Positions 1 through 8,606 of a stretch of 64,000 nt of DNA are shown in pieces; position 1 is the first letter of the stretch; each line of letters begins with the position of its first letter. The translations under genes were made by a program, and so were the position numbers. Origin of the DNA: Coriobacteriaceae bacterium. GTDB taxonomy: Bacteria; Actinomycetota; Coriobacteriia; Coriobacteriales; Eggerthellaceae. Where the stretch lies: assembly GCA_015062685.1 (NCBI GenBank), contig SUUE01000005.1:70503-134502 (forward strand). The letters are read 5' to 3'. The notes below the pieces were generated by a model. That model was not told the origin of the DNA and made no database searches. It saw nothing but the letters and a program-made list of their open reading frames with translations.

Positions 1-236
1 CCGGCCTCATGCCCCTCGTCGAGCATCACGACACCCGTCGTGTTAACGGTGACGGGGACGATTGCCACGACGGCCCAGACGATGATGCCGACCACGAGCA
101 GGAAGGCCGCAACGGCCACGACCCAAGCGCTGGGGTTGGTCACCTTGATGTAATGGTCAAGTTCGTCGGCACTTGCGACTCGATTCATCGCAGACCGCCT
201 GAAGGCCCCTTCTTCACTTGCTGTTTCGTTGGCCAT
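1..236 (-). CDS. NHLM-type bacteriocin system secretion protein (HlyD-like), N-terminus only
   Basis: This is the first 78 codons of a minus-strand gene whose 3' part lies outside the window. The ATG at 236 follows an AAGGG ribosome site. The visible protein has a cytoplasmic start with RSAMNRVASADELDHYIKVT, one hydrophobic helix (about residues 34-55) and then a beta-rich periplasm-side start (VTVNTTGVV). That order and wording match the opening of membrane-fusion proteins of NHLM (nitrile hydratase-like leader) bacteriocin exporters, which work with ABC peptidase/permeases. The family call rests on pattern memory of the N-terminus; a generic HlyD-family protein is the alternative. The peptide and ABC genes would lie to the left. 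Confidence 0.65.
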   Translation of the reverse strand, partial: MANETASEEGAFRRSAMNRVASADELDHYIKVTNPSAWVVAVAAFLLVVGIIVWAVVAIVPVTVNTTGVVMLDEGHEA

Positions 237-319
237 GCACGTCCCTTACCGCCGTTTATATAGCGCGTTTATGATACCAGCCCGAACCTCCGCACAATGA
301 AGAGGGTGTTAATAAAGAA

Positions 320-339
320 AAGCGGCCCGGAGGCCGCTT
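320..339 (-). terminator. Rho-independent terminator of the cold-shock gene
   Basis: An 8-bp GC-rich stem (core GCGGCC/GGCCGC, CGGA loop) lies 28 bases past the cold-shock stop codon. On the minus strand it is followed by TTTTCTTTATT. The plus strand also has TTCTTT after the stem, so it may work in both directions. Confidence 0.85.
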
Positions 340-367
340 CTTTCAGCACGTGTATTCTTAAACGGAA

Positions 368-571
368 TTAGAGCTTCGTGACGTTGCTCGCCTGCAGCTT
401 GCCGTTGTCACCCTGCGTGACCTCGAACTCAACAGCAGCGCCCTCGTCGAGCGTCTTGTACCCGTCCATCTGGATCTCGCTCCAGTGCACGAACAGGTCC
501 TCGCCGCCCTCCTGGGAGATGAAGCCATAGCCTTTTTCCGGATTGAACCACTTAACAGTACCCTGCGCCAT
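368..571 (-). CDS. cold-shock protein, CspA family
   Basis: This 67-residue protein is a single cold-shock (OB-fold) domain that binds single-stranded RNA and DNA and acts as an RNA chaperone. RNP1 is visible as KGYGFI (about residues 13-18) and RNP2 as DLFVHW (about 25-30). Length and motifs are normal for the family. The start at 571 (MAQGTVKWF) is preceded by GAAGGAAAAAAG; the longer open frame upstream has no family similarity. It is monocistronic, with its own terminator and a leader of about 100 bases, as is usual for csp genes, which are often controlled through the 5' untranslated region. Confidence 0.95.
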   Translation of the reverse strand: MAQGTVKWFNPEKGYGFISQEGGEDLFVHWSEIQMDGYKTLDEGAAVEFEVTQGDNGKLQASNVTKL

Positions 572-696
572 CTTTTTTCCTTCTTTCTTTCCCCGAACAG
601 CCGCCGCGGGGGTTACGCTAGCGCCGTGGCGTACGACGCGTGCCCTCACTTCAAGGACACGCAGCTCACTATACCTTATCTTTTTCTAACAATGAC
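572..696 (-). promoter_or_regulatory. probable promoter and leader of the cold-shock gene
   Basis: A TATAGT hexamer lies on the minus strand at 673-668, giving a leader of roughly 90 bases before the start codon. No convincing -35 box is visible. Long structured leaders are typical for csp genes. The -10 assignment is a suggestion only. Confidence 0.4.
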
Positions 697-771
697 TCGG
701 ATTGCCATTATTTTGTTGCCGTTTATTAGCGAATTTATCAGAAATTGTCCCGAAAGGCGGTGAAATGGCGC

Positions 772-801
772 CGTATGAGCCCGTCAGCGCGCGCTCATAC
801 G
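772..801. repeat. inverted repeat at the 3' end of the 202-residue gene
   Basis: CGTATGAGC (772-780) and GCTCATACG (793-801) form a 9-bp perfect stem that includes the stop codon of the gene at 795-1403. There is no T tract behind it, so it is a hairpin at the gene end rather than a textbook terminator. Confidence 0.55.
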
Positions 802-1403
802 TCTTCGTCGTCGATGAAGGCGCCGAAGCCCTTGGGCGAATCGTCTTCCTCTAATTCTTCCGCACCCGCCATCCAGTAGGGCTCGTCATCATAGGCCGGC
901 GCCACCGTCCCGCCGAAAAGCTCGTCCTGCAACGACTGCAACTCGCCCAGCTGCTCCTCGAAAGCAGGCTCGGCGTCCTCGAAGCCGCCCGCGAGCGCGG
1001 CTTCCTCGAGGCCTTCCGAAAGGGCGGCGAAGTCCGCCGGGTCTTCGGGCAGGTCGAACCCGTACTCGCAGGCTATCGCGCGCGCCTGCGCGGCCCTGAC
1101 GGCGGCGAGGGCAGTCTGCCGCGCCTCCGAGAGGTAGACCGATTCGAGCAGCATGCTGCGGGCGACGAACTGCGTGATGTTGGGATCGATGCCCGTCACG
1201 CGCATGACCTGCGCAATAGAGTCGGGCGAGAGCGCCAGCAGAGCCGCGCCGTCCATTTCCACCGCTTCGCCCACTGCCGTCTCGAGCATGTCGGCGGCCA
1301 TCTGGGGGTCGGGGTGCTCCTTGTTCTCGGCACGCTCCGCAGCGCGGTTCATGGCCTGGAAGAACTGGACGAGCATGCGCACGAGGTAGTCTTGCTCGAG
1401 CAT
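795..1403 (-). CDS. uncharacterised acidic protein downstream of ruvB
   Basis: A 202-residue, mostly helical and strongly acidic protein of unknown function. The N-terminus (DYLVRMLVQFFQAMNRAAE) is an amphipathic helix; the C-terminus is rich in Asp/Glu and has no signal peptide or membrane segment. It starts one base after the ruvB stop, so it is translated with the ruv operon, probably by coupling. I do not recognise the family with certainty; the N-terminal pattern resembles small DUF proteins found in Firmicutes and Coriobacteriia. Confidence 0.75.
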   Translation of the reverse strand: MLEQDYLVRMLVQFFQAMNRAAERAENKEHPDPQMAADMLETAVGEAVEMDGAALLALSPDSIAQVMRVTGIDPNITQFVARSMLLESVYLSEARQTALAAVRAAQARAIACEYGFDLPEDPADFAALSEGLEEAALAGGFEDAEPAFEEQLGELQSLQDELFGGTVAPAYDDEPYWMAGAEELEEDDSPKGFGAFIDDEDV

Positions 1404-1404
1404 G

Positions 1405-2496
1405 CTAGAACCCCTCGGGCGGGACCATTCCGATGTGCTCGTAGGTGCGCGCGGTGGCCTGGCGCCCCTTCGGCGTTCGGATCATGAGGCCTTGCTGCAT
1501 GAGGAAGGGCTCGTACACGTCCTCGAGCGTGTCGGGCTCTTCCGAGAGCGCGCTCGCCAAAGTGGTCAGCCCCACCGGGCGCCCGCCGAACTGGACGGCG
1601 AGCATCTCGAGTATGCGGTTGTCCATGGCGTCGAGGCCGAGCGAGTCGACCTCGAAGAAGCTGAGGGCCTGAGCCGCGACGTCTTCGGTGATGCTGCCGT
1701 CGCCCCTCACCTGCGCCCAGTCGCGGACGCGCTTCAGGAGGCGGTTCGCCAGGCGCGGCGTGCCGCGGGAGCGGCGCGCGATCTCGAGGGCGCCGTCCTC
1801 CTCGATGCTGACGTCGAGGATGGCCGCAGACCTCGTGACGATGGCCGCAAGTTCCTCGGGCGTGTAGTACTGCAGGCGGAACGCGATGCCGAAGCGGTCG
1901 CGCAACGGCCCCGTGAGCAGGCCCGTGCGCGTGGTGGCGCCTATGAGCGTGAAGCGCGGCAGGTCGAGCCTGATGGAGCGAGCGGCGGGGCCCTTGCCCA
2001 CCACGATGTCGAGCGCAAAATCCTCGAGGGCCGGGTAGAGCACCTCCTCGACCATGCGGTTCATGCGATGGATCTCGTCGATGAACAGCACGTCGCCCTC
2101 TTCCAGGTTCGTGAGGATGGCTGCCAGGTCGCCCGTGCGCTCGATAGCCGGGCCGCTCGTCGTCTTGATGTTGGCGCCCAGCTCGTTTGCCACGACCGTC
2201 GCGAGCGTCGTCTTGCCGAGGCCCGGAGGGCCGCTGAACAGGATGTGGTCGGCCGCCTCGCCGCGTGCCTGCGCGGCCTCGATCATGATTGCGAGCGATT
2301 CCTTGACCTTCTCCTGCCCCAGGTAGTCCTTGAGGTATTTGGGGCGCAGGCTGCGGTCGATCGCCAGGTCCTCCTCCTGCAGCTCCACGCCCGTGGCGCG
2401 GGTGCGCGCATCGGCGCCATCGCCTTGGCCAACAAGGGAGCCATGCGCCTGCATTCCGGCGTCGAACACCAGCCCCTCTATTTCGATTCCAGCCAT
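1405..2496 (-). CDS. ruvB: Holliday junction branch migration helicase RuvB
   Basis: RuvB is the AAA+ motor that forms hexamers on DNA flanking a RuvA-bound Holliday junction and drives branch migration. The 363-residue product shows Walker A GPPGLGKT (89-96), Walker B with DEIH (140-143), sensor 1 (IGATTR), the arginine-finger segment GPLRDRFG and the C-terminal winged helix (RTPKGRQAT). It has about 40 extra residues before the usual start of homology (DRSLRPKYL), which are Gly/Ala rich and may be partly artefact of start choice. It lies 3' of ruvA with a 30-base gap. Confidence 0.97.
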   Translation of the reverse strand: MAGIEIEGLVFDAGMQAHGSLVGQGDGADARTRATGVELQEEDLAIDRSLRPKYLKDYLGQEKVKESLAIMIEAAQARGEAADHILFSGPPGLGKTTLATVVANELGANIKTTSGPAIERTGDLAAILTNLEEGDVLFIDEIHRMNRMVEEVLYPALEDFALDIVVGKGPAARSIRLDLPRFTLIGATTRTGLLTGPLRDRFGIAFRLQYYTPEELAAIVTRSAAILDVSIEEDGALEIARRSRGTPRLANRLLKRVRDWAQVRGDGSITEDVAAQALSFFEVDSLGLDAMDNRILEMLAVQFGGRPVGLTTLASALSEEPDTLEDVYEPFLMQQGLMIRTPKGRQATARTYEHIGMVPPEGF

Positions 2497-2526
2497 ACCC
2501 TGTTCCGTTTCCGCTTCTTGGCTTTG

Positions 2527-3111
2527 CTATGCGCCCAGTTTTTTCAACGCGTATTGTAGCAGCGAGCTTTCGGTGCCGTCCTCGGGCGCCCCCTTGAGCG
2601 CCAGGTCGATCTCGCCCGTGGTGAAGCCCATGGACAGAAGCGCTTCCTTCGCTCCCTCGAGCGCCTGGTTGGCCAGCTGCGCCTCCTGGGCGAACAAGCC
2701 GCCGAGGCCCTCGTCGAGCGACCCCTTGAGCTCCAAGATGATGCGCGATGCCGTCTTCTTGCCCACGCCGGGTATGCGCTGCACCGCCGCCACGTCCTGC
2801 GCGGCGATGAGGTCCGCCAGCTGGGCGGGAGCATACGAGGAGAGGGCCGCGAGGGCAACCTTCGGCCCGACGCCGCTCACCGTGATGAGCTTCTCGAAGA
2901 GCGCCTTCTCCTCCATGTCGAGGAAGCCGAAGAGCGACATGCCGTCGTCGCGCACTTGCATGTGCGTGTAAACCGTGACGCGCTCCCCCGCCTGGGGAAG
3001 CTTGGCGAGGGACGCCTGCGACATGCCCACCTCGAAGCCGACGCCGCCTACGTTCACGAACGCGCTCGCGAGCGTCTTCCCCGCCAGCACTCCATCTAGG
3101 AAGGCAATCAT
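2527..3111 (-). CDS. ruvA: Holliday junction-binding protein RuvA
   Basis: RuvA binds the four-way junction as a tetramer or octamer and loads RuvB. The 194-residue protein has the N-terminal OB fold (MIAFLDGVL), the paired helix-hairpin-helix region (GVGPKVALAALSSY and IPGVGKKTASRIILELK) and the flexible linker plus C-terminal domain that contacts RuvB (ALLSMGFTTGEIDLALK). The ATG at 3111 overlaps the ruvC stop (ATGA), so ruvC and ruvA are translationally coupled. Confidence 0.97.
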   Translation of the reverse strand: MIAFLDGVLAGKTLASAFVNVGGVGFEVGMSQASLAKLPQAGERVTVYTHMQVRDDGMSLFGFLDMEEKALFEKLITVSGVGPKVALAALSSYAPAQLADLIAAQDVAAVQRIPGVGKKTASRIILELKGSLDEGLGGLFAQEAQLANQALEGAKEALLSMGFTTGEIDLALKGAPEDGTESSLLQYALKKLGA

Positions 3112-3614
3112 CCGACAGCCACCTTTCCCTCGAGACCCTCGTGGGTCGTGTAGCAGATTGCCGCGGCGAGCGCGTCGGCCGCATGGTCGGGGCGCGGCAC
3201 GACGTCGAGCGACAAGAGCTGCTTTACCATGTATTGCACCTGGGCCTTGTCGGCACCGCCCGCGCCCACCACGGCCAGCTTGATTTGCTTGGGCGTGAAC
3301 TCGCCCACCTTCATGCCGGCGTTGGCGCACGCCACGAGCGCCGCCCCGCGGGCTTGGCCCGTGGCGAAGGCGGCCGTGATGTTCTGTCCGAACCACACGG
3401 TCTCGATGCCCACGCACGTGGGCCTGTAGCGCTCGGCCACCGCGCCGATTTGCTCGTGGATCTTCGCGAGGCGCTTCTCGAGCGGCACCTCGGCCGGAGT
3501 GGAGACGCAGCCGTATGCGACGCACGTCAGCCGCGCGCCGCGCTGCTCGATCACCCCCCAGCCTGTGTTCGCCAGGCCGGGGTCGATGCCCATTATGATT
3601 CGTTCCTTGCCCAT
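3108..3614 (-). CDS. ruvC: Holliday junction resolvase RuvC
   Basis: RuvC is the RNase H-like nuclease that cuts Holliday junctions in pairs. The four acidic/His active-site positions are visible: Asp in GIDPG, Glu in GIETVW, and His/Asp in the DHAADALA segment. About 168 residues, normal length. The start is uncertain. The ATG at 3614 (MGKERIIMGIDPG) keeps the first beta strand; an ATG at 3593 has a better ribosome site (AAGGA) but trims that strand; an ATG at 3632 has none. It leads a ruvC-ruvA-ruvB operon. Confidence 0.95.
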   Translation of the reverse strand: MGKERIIMGIDPGLANTGWGVIEQRGARLTCVAYGCVSTPAEVPLEKRLAKIHEQIGAVAERYRPTCVGIETVWFGQNITAAFATGQARGAALVACANAGMKVGEFTPKQIKLAVVGAGGADKAQVQYMVKQLLSLDVVPRPDHAADALAAAICYTTHEGLEGKVAVG

Positions 3615-3641
3615 GGGAGCATGATAGAACATCCGTTTGTA

Positions 3642-3860
3642 TTACGCAAGCGGCCCCTCGGCGCGGCGACGCGCCGCGGCGCGCGCCAAAACGGCTCGGC
3701 CAGCTTCCCCGAGATGGCACACGAACACGAGCTCGCCGTTGAAGAGCTTGGGCGTCTTCTCATCGCACAGAGGGCCGTTGCACCCCCTGCACTTGACATC
3801 CTCGACGGGGATCCCGGCAAAATCCTCCTCGGTCAAGCTGATATCGATTTGTCTGCCCAC
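3642..3860 (-). CDS. small four-cysteine protein, function unknown
   Basis: A 72-residue protein starting with GTG at 3860, six bases behind AGGA; the longer open frame upstream is arginine-rich and not credible. Four cysteines (C24, C27, C32, C48) are spaced C-x2-C-x4-C-x15-C, as in a zinc ribbon or a small Fe-S site, followed by a basic Ala/Arg tail. It ends 27 bases before ruvC and probably shares its transcript. No family is recognised. Confidence 0.7.
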   Translation of the reverse strand: MGRQIDISLTEEDFAGIPVEDVKCRGCNGPLCDEKTPKLFNGELVFVCHLGEAGRAVLARAAARRRAEGPLA

Positions 3861-3883
3861 TGCACATCCTTTCGCAAACAGAA

Positions 3884-3909
3884 GATGCGGCCTGCAAGCA
3901 GGCCGCATC
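3884..3909 (-). terminator. terminator of the MFS carrier operon
   Basis: GATGCGGCCTGC pairs with GCAGGCCGCATC around a tiny loop (11-12 bp stem). On the minus strand it is followed by TTCTGTTT. It closes the oxidoreductase/MFS operon and separates it from the ruv genes. Confidence 0.85.
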
Positions 3910-3937
3910 CGAACAGGTAGTCTATCGCGCCTTGGAG

Positions 3938-5263
3938 TTACGCGGTGACGGCCTTGGTTTTCTTGGCGCGCTTGCGCGGCATCGCGAACGCGATGACTGC
4001 AGCGATGGCCATGGTGATGCCGACGATCAGGAAGGAGTCGCCGACGAAACCGCTTGCGTCGATGACCATGCCGGCCAGCCACGGACCGAGGTAGCGGCCC
4101 ACGATGTTGATCGTGCCGACCACGCCCGTGCCCGTCGCGCGGATGTCATCGTCGTAGTACTCGCCCGCAGCGGTCATGATGACCGTGATGACGCCCGTGC
4201 AAGCGGAGATCGTTGCCACGAAGAAGTAGCACGCGAGCAGCGAAGCCTCGGGCGTGTTCGACAGGTAGAAGAAGTAGGCGAGCGAGAGCACCGCGTTGAG
4301 CGCGACCATGAACGCCATGAGGCTCTTGCGCTCCATGCGGTCGGACAGCTGGCCCAAGATGAGCTCGGTGATGATGGTCAGAATGCCGCCCCACGTGATG
4401 GCGAGGCTCGCCTGAGCCAGGTCGAAGCCGGCGGACTGGATGGACGCGACGTAGAACTGGGTGGCTGCCATGTAGCCGATCTGGTAGATGATGTAGAAGA
4501 TGCCGAAGTGCCAGGTGATGGGCATCTTGAGAACGCGCATGATGGGGGTCTCGGTGGACTTGGAAGCGGTCTCGGCCTTCGGCTGCTCGATAGTCGGCGT
4601 CGGCGCGGCCTGCGTGCCCTCGGGCGCGCCATAGGGAGCCAGGCCCTTCTCCTCGGGGCCCTCGCGGAACGTGATGGCGATGAACAGGGCGATCAGGGCG
4701 TAGATGCCGCCGAAGATGATGTAGGCCATCTCCCAACCCGTGCTGGCGATGATGATCGGGGCGACGATGCCCAAGATGATCGCCGAGAAGTTCGCGCCCG
4801 GGGTGATAAGGCTCATGCCCATGCCGCGCTTCTCGGGGGCGAACCAACGAGAGACGATCTTCGGCAGGATGGCCATGAGCAGGCCAGCGGTGCCGCAACC
4901 AGCAATCGACCACGTCACGATCGCGGGGATCAGGCCCATGGGCGCCAGGATGCCGAACGAGATGGCGCCTGCGGAAGCCAGGCCGCAAGCGAGCACGATC
5001 ATGCGCTTCGTGCCAAACTTGTCAGCGGCCATGCCCCATGCGAACGAGAGGCCCGCGTAGAAGATCATGTAGATGGATGTGATCAGGCCCACCTCGGCGT
5101 ACGACACGCCCAGGGTCTGACGGATCGACTCAAGCGAGATTGCCGGAAGGCGCTGCGCGCTCAAGACGATGAACTGGGTCAGGAAGCCGCCCAAGCAAAT
5201 GACGAACGCGTAATGCAGTCCGCCCCTTTTCTTCGGCGCCGTGCCCTCTACTGTTTGAAGCAT
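3938..5263 (-). CDS. MFS transporter, oxalate/formate antiporter (OFA) type
   Basis: A 441-residue membrane protein with 12 predicted helices in two blocks of six, split by a long polar loop (EGPEEKGLAPYGAPEG, about residues 205-245). The loop between helices 2 and 3 has the MFS pattern (GMAADKFGTKRM) and helix 5 has GANFSAIILG. The overall pattern is that of OFA-type carboxylate exchangers. It is the last gene of the molybdenum enzyme cluster, so uptake of the enzyme's aromatic or carboxylate substrate, or export of the product, is the likely job. The substrate is an inference from context. The start at 5263 follows AAGGAGGAGG. Confidence 0.88.
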   Translation of the reverse strand: MLQTVEGTAPKKRGGLHYAFVICLGGFLTQFIVLSAQRLPAISLESIRQTLGVSYAEVGLITSIYMIFYAGLSFAWGMAADKFGTKRMIVLACGLASAGAISFGILAPMGLIPAIVTWSIAGCGTAGLLMAILPKIVSRWFAPEKRGMGMSLITPGANFSAIILGIVAPIIIASTGWEMAYIIFGGIYALIALFIAITFREGPEEKGLAPYGAPEGTQAAPTPTIEQPKAETASKSTETPIMRVLKMPITWHFGIFYIIYQIGYMAATQFYVASIQSAGFDLAQASLAITWGGILTIITELILGQLSDRMERKSLMAFMVALNAVLSLAYFFYLSNTPEASLLACYFFVATISACTGVITVIMTAAGEYYDDDIRATGTGVVGTINIVGRYLGPWLAGMVIDASGFVGDSFLIVGITMAIAAVIAFAMPRKRAKKTKAVTA

Positions 5264-5294
5264 TGTTTCCTCCTCCTTGAATTATTCCCAATGC

Positions 5295-5765
5295 TTAATT
5301 GCTCTTCGCCAAAAACCTCGGCGTTAAAGCTGATATGAACAATGCGCGGCGTGCGCGCCGGTGCTCCTTCATGGCGGCTGCGTTACCTTCCTTCGCAGCC
5401 CACGCGGCTTGCTCGAACTCCTGCCGCGCGGCCCTGCCGCCTTCCGCCTCGAGCTCTGCGCACGCCTTCACGCGCTCGGCGTCGGCGATGATCTTGAGCG
5501 CCCGCTTCTTGCACTTGACGGGCACGAAGATGTCGACGCCGTAGTTCTTGTCCTTGTGCTGGGGAACAGCCATGCATGCAATGGGGTGGTTCATCTTGAG
5601 GGTTCCCCTGTCGATGCCGTAAAGGGGAATGCCCTCCTCGCGGAACAGATACGCCATCCCGTCGTATTGCCACTTCATGGTGATGTTGGTCAGGAACGAC
5701 CACGTGGTCTCGTTGAACTCCCTCAGATCGACCATGGTCGTGAATCCGGTCCTCTTCTGCGGCAT
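5295..5765 (-). CDS. uncharacterised protein in the molybdenum enzyme operon
   Basis: A 156-residue soluble protein that I do not recognise. The N-terminal two thirds looks globular (EFNETTWSFLTNITMKWQYD); a Cys/Lys-containing segment VPVKCKKRALKII follows; the last 50 residues are Ala/Glu/Arg-rich and helical. There is no signal peptide. It sits between the Fe-S protein and the MFS carrier, 31 bases from the carrier, with a good ribosome site (GAGGAGGGAAC). Its position suggests an accessory role in the same pathway. Confidence 0.7.
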   Translation of the reverse strand: MPQKRTGFTTMVDLREFNETTWSFLTNITMKWQYDGMAYLFREEGIPLYGIDRGTLKMNHPIACMAVPQHKDKNYGVDIFVPVKCKKRALKIIADAERVKACAELEAEGGRAARQEFEQAAWAAKEGNAAAMKEHRRARRALFISALTPRFLAKSN

Positions 5766-5843
5766 GTTCCCTCCTCGGTTCGAGTTGGCTCGGAGCCTGC
5801 CGCCGCATTGCCCCTCCGGCAGCAGGCCCTCATTCCGATAGCG

Positions 5844-6182
5844 CTAGGGCAAGAAGCAGCTCACCTTGCCATGGCCGAGCTCGACCATGCGCTTGGTCAG
5901 GTCCTCCACGGGCAGGACCTCGATGACGTTGGCCAGACAGTGCAGCTCGCACATGGCCTTCTTGCCTTCCTCCTTGCGGCTGGCGCACAGATTGCACAGG
6001 CGCGAGGGCACGGGCACGTAGTCCCACTCCCACTGGCCGCCGAGCTTCTTGGGGCCGATCTGCTCGACCGTGATGCCCCACTCCTCGAGGGGCAGGTCGT
6101 GCTCCTTGCGGCACGAGACCTCGCACGATTTGCAGCCAGTGCACAAGCTGTAATCGATAAGCATTCCGTATTGCATTTCCAT
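5844..6182 (-). CDS. 4Fe-4S ferredoxin-like electron transfer protein
   Basis: A 112-residue protein with two cysteine groups: C14-x2-C17-x2-C20-x3-C24 and C63-x2-C66-x11-C78-x3-C82. That is enough for two [4Fe-4S] clusters, as in a shortened DmsB/NrfC-type subunit, which normally carries four. It starts nine bases after the oxidoreductase stop and should pass electrons to that enzyme. It lacks a membrane anchor and signal peptide, so the pair is likely cytoplasmic and fed by a soluble donor. Confidence 0.88.
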   Translation of the reverse strand: MEMQYGMLIDYSLCTGCKSCEVSCRKEHDLPLEEWGITVEQIGPKKLGGQWEWDYVPVPSRLCNLCASRKEEGKKAMCELHCLANVIEVLPVEDLTKRMVELGHGKVSCFLP

Positions 6183-6191
6183 TCCCCCTCT

Positions 6192-8477
6192 CTAGGCGTC
6201 GAGCGAATCGACGCGCTCGATCTTGCAGATGCCGTTCTTGTAAGGCGCGCCGTAGCCGGTGACGCCCACGCTCTCGTGCGGGATCAGGTTGTTGGCGTTG
6301 GCCTTCCACACGCCATAGAGGTTAGGAGCCTCGCCGTCCTGCTCGGGGAACCACCATGCATGCTCGACGTGAATGAACTTGTCGTTGACCATCTCGGTCA
6401 GGTACGCCTTCTGCACCATGGAGCCCTGCGGGCTGGTCACGCGCACCCAATCGCCGTCCTCGATGCCGTACTTGGCAGCGACCGTCGGATGGATGCTCAC
6501 GAGCGGCCACGGGTGCATCGCGCGCATGCTCGGCACTTGACGGTGCTCGGAGTGGAACATGGAGATGTTGCGTCCACCGGTCGTGTAGTAGAGCGGGAAC
6601 TCGTCGGCCAGGTCGGGGCGAGAAATATGGCTGAACTCGGGTTCCTCGTAGTAGGGGACGCCACCCTCGCCGTAGTTCTCGAGCACGATGGAGCGCAGCT
6701 CGACCAGGCCGGTGATGGTGTCGAAGCCCGGCTCGCCGTCGGGGCGCAGCCCGCCCGTCTCGTACTTGCGGTACTCGTAGCCCGCCATCTTCGCGGGGAC
6801 GGCGCGCACGTCGTCCAGGCCGAAATCGTAGTTCTTGCGCAGCTGCTCGTCGAAGAACTGGTCGACGGAGTCCATGTTGCCCCAGATCTCCGGGCGCAGG
6901 CGCTTGCCCATGTCGATGAGGATCTCGAGGTCGCTCTTCGTGTTGGGGTTGTCGAACGCCTTGTTCATGGCGCCGATGAAGTGCTGGTTGCGCCCGAAGT
7001 TGGGGGTGACCAGACCATCGTGCTCGGCAAACGTCGAGAGCGGCAGCACCACGTCGGCGAGTGCCATGATGGTGGGCGTCATGAAGATGTCCTGCACCAC
7101 CACGAACTCGAGCGGCTTCATGGCCTCGTACCAGCGCTGCGGCTGGTCCGCCATGCAGGCCAGGGGGTTAGTGCCGATCATCCAGCACATCTTGAGGTCG
7201 TAGTAGCAGTCGCGGTCCTTGTACATGCCCTCGAGCCAGTTGAGCAGCGTGTCGCCCTGGACGCCGCCCATGGCTGCGCCGATGTTGAACAGCTTGTACT
7301 TGCCGTCAGGGTCGACGATGTGCTTGGCTGCCATCTCGGGCGAGATGGTGTCGGACATCTCGTAGCGCCACTTGCCGATGAAGCTCGTCGGTTTCGTGAT
7401 GGCGATGCCGCCGGGTACGTCAAGGTAGCCGCAGATGGCCATGATGGACAGGAAGCACTGGCCTGCTTGCGTGGAAGCCTTCGATTGGTCGAGCGCCACG
7501 CCCCAGATGCCCGACGACGGGGCGTTGGTGGCGAACGCGCGGGCCGCGCCCACGAGCGTCTCGGGATCGACCCAGGTCACTTCCTGCACCTTCTCGGGCG
7601 TCCACTCCTCGACGGCCTCCGCCAGGTCCTCGAAGCCGAAACACCAGTTCTCGACGAAGTCGTGGTCGTAGAGATCCTCCTTGATGATCACGCGCAGGAG
7701 GCCCATGCCTACGGCGGCGTCGGTGCCCGGACGCAGCTGCAGGTGGTATTCCGCATGGGCGGAGAGCCAGGTGAGACGCGGGTCGATCGTGATGATCTTC
7801 GAGCCGCGCTTCATGAGGTCGATAATCGAATGGCCGAAGAAGCCGTCGGGGCTCGAGTACAGCGGGTCCTTGCCCCAGATGATCAAGTACTTCGGGCACT
7901 CCCAACCGGGGTGGTCGTAACGGTCCTCGTAGTACTGAGCCCAGTCAATCTCGGGAACGCCCGCACCCAACAGGTAGTTTGCGATTGTCGCACGAGGGCC
8001 GTAGCACGCCTGACCGCTGAAAGCGTACGTGGAAGCGCCGTTGCATGTGTTCAGCACGGACGGGCCGTAGACGGGAGCGTACAGCGTGCTCTCGCGCCCG
8101 GTCCCCGTGAGCGTGAAGATGCTCTCCGCTCCGTACTTATCCCAGATCTCGCGCACCTTCGCCTCGATGAGGTCGTAGGCTTCGTCCCACGTAACTTCTT
8201 TCCACGCGTTCTTGCCGCGGTCGGCGCGGTCGCGCACCATCGGGTGCTGCAGGCGGTCCTTGTGGTAGACAACCTCGTCAAGCGCGATGCACCTCGGGCA
8301 CAGCCGCCCATGGGTGATCGGATGGTCGGGGTCGCCCTCGACCCTGACGAGCTTGCCGTCCTCCACGTGAAGGATCAAGCCGCATCCAACTGGATGGTCT
8401 CCCGGCGGCGACCAAGCGCAGGTGCGCACTTTCAGCACGCCGTCCTCTTCGGTTGCAAATGACTTTTCCATGTCCAT
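6192..8477 (-). CDS. molybdopterin oxidoreductase, catechol dehydroxylase/acetylene-hydratase-like
   Basis: A 761-residue catalytic subunit of the DMSO-reductase superfamily. The Fe-S domain has C20-x11-C32-x27-C60-x2-C63 rather than the usual C-x2-C-x3-C-xn-C. C158 in ACYGPRA sits where formate dehydrogenase carries its Mo-binding selenocysteine (U-H-G-P), so it is the likely Mo ligand. The C-terminal pterin-binding domain is present (PLYYTTGGRN onward). There is no Tat signal. The GRLCPRC and EVVYHKDRLQHPM segments resemble the Eggerthellaceae group that includes catechol dehydroxylases, in which some members are encoded beside a small ferredoxin and an MFS carrier, as here. The exact substrate cannot be read from sequence. 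Confidence 0.9.
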   Translation of the reverse strand: MDMEKSFATEEDGVLKVRTCAWSPPGDHPVGCGLILHVEDGKLVRVEGDPDHPITHGRLCPRCIALDEVVYHKDRLQHPMVRDRADRGKNAWKEVTWDEAYDLIEAKVREIWDKYGAESIFTLTGTGRESTLYAPVYGPSVLNTCNGASTYAFSGQACYGPRATIANYLLGAGVPEIDWAQYYEDRYDHPGWECPKYLIIWGKDPLYSSPDGFFGHSIIDLMKRGSKIITIDPRLTWLSAHAEYHLQLRPGTDAAVGMGLLRVIIKEDLYDHDFVENWCFGFEDLAEAVEEWTPEKVQEVTWVDPETLVGAARAFATNAPSSGIWGVALDQSKASTQAGQCFLSIMAICGYLDVPGGIAITKPTSFIGKWRYEMSDTISPEMAAKHIVDPDGKYKLFNIGAAMGGVQGDTLLNWLEGMYKDRDCYYDLKMCWMIGTNPLACMADQPQRWYEAMKPLEFVVVQDIFMTPTIMALADVVLPLSTFAEHDGLVTPNFGRNQHFIGAMNKAFDNPNTKSDLEILIDMGKRLRPEIWGNMDSVDQFFDEQLRKNYDFGLDDVRAVPAKMAGYEYRKYETGGLRPDGEPGFDTITGLVELRSIVLENYGEGGVPYYEEPEFSHISRPDLADEFPLYYTTGGRNISMFHSEHRQVPSMRAMHPWPLVSIHPTVAAKYGIEDGDWVRVTSPQGSMVQKAYLTEMVNDKFIHVEHAWWFPEQDGEAPNLYGVWKANANNLIPHESVGVTGYGAPYKNGICKIERVDSLDA

Positions 8478-8606
8478 TTGCCATACCCCCCTCGTCTCGA
8501 TTCGATCGCAGTCCCTCTGCGTTCGGTTGCGAGGAAGGTACCGCCGTATGCACGTTGCGGGCAGACCCGTGAGGGGGCGTTTTTGCGGGGGTATGGAGCG
8601 GGGGCG

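Noticed and set aside
5361..8462. 1033-codon open frame on the plus strand
   Set aside because: It is antisense to the molybdopterin oxidoreductase and Fe-S genes; GC-rich codon use keeps this frame open. The product is Val/Leu/Arg/His rich without any domain.
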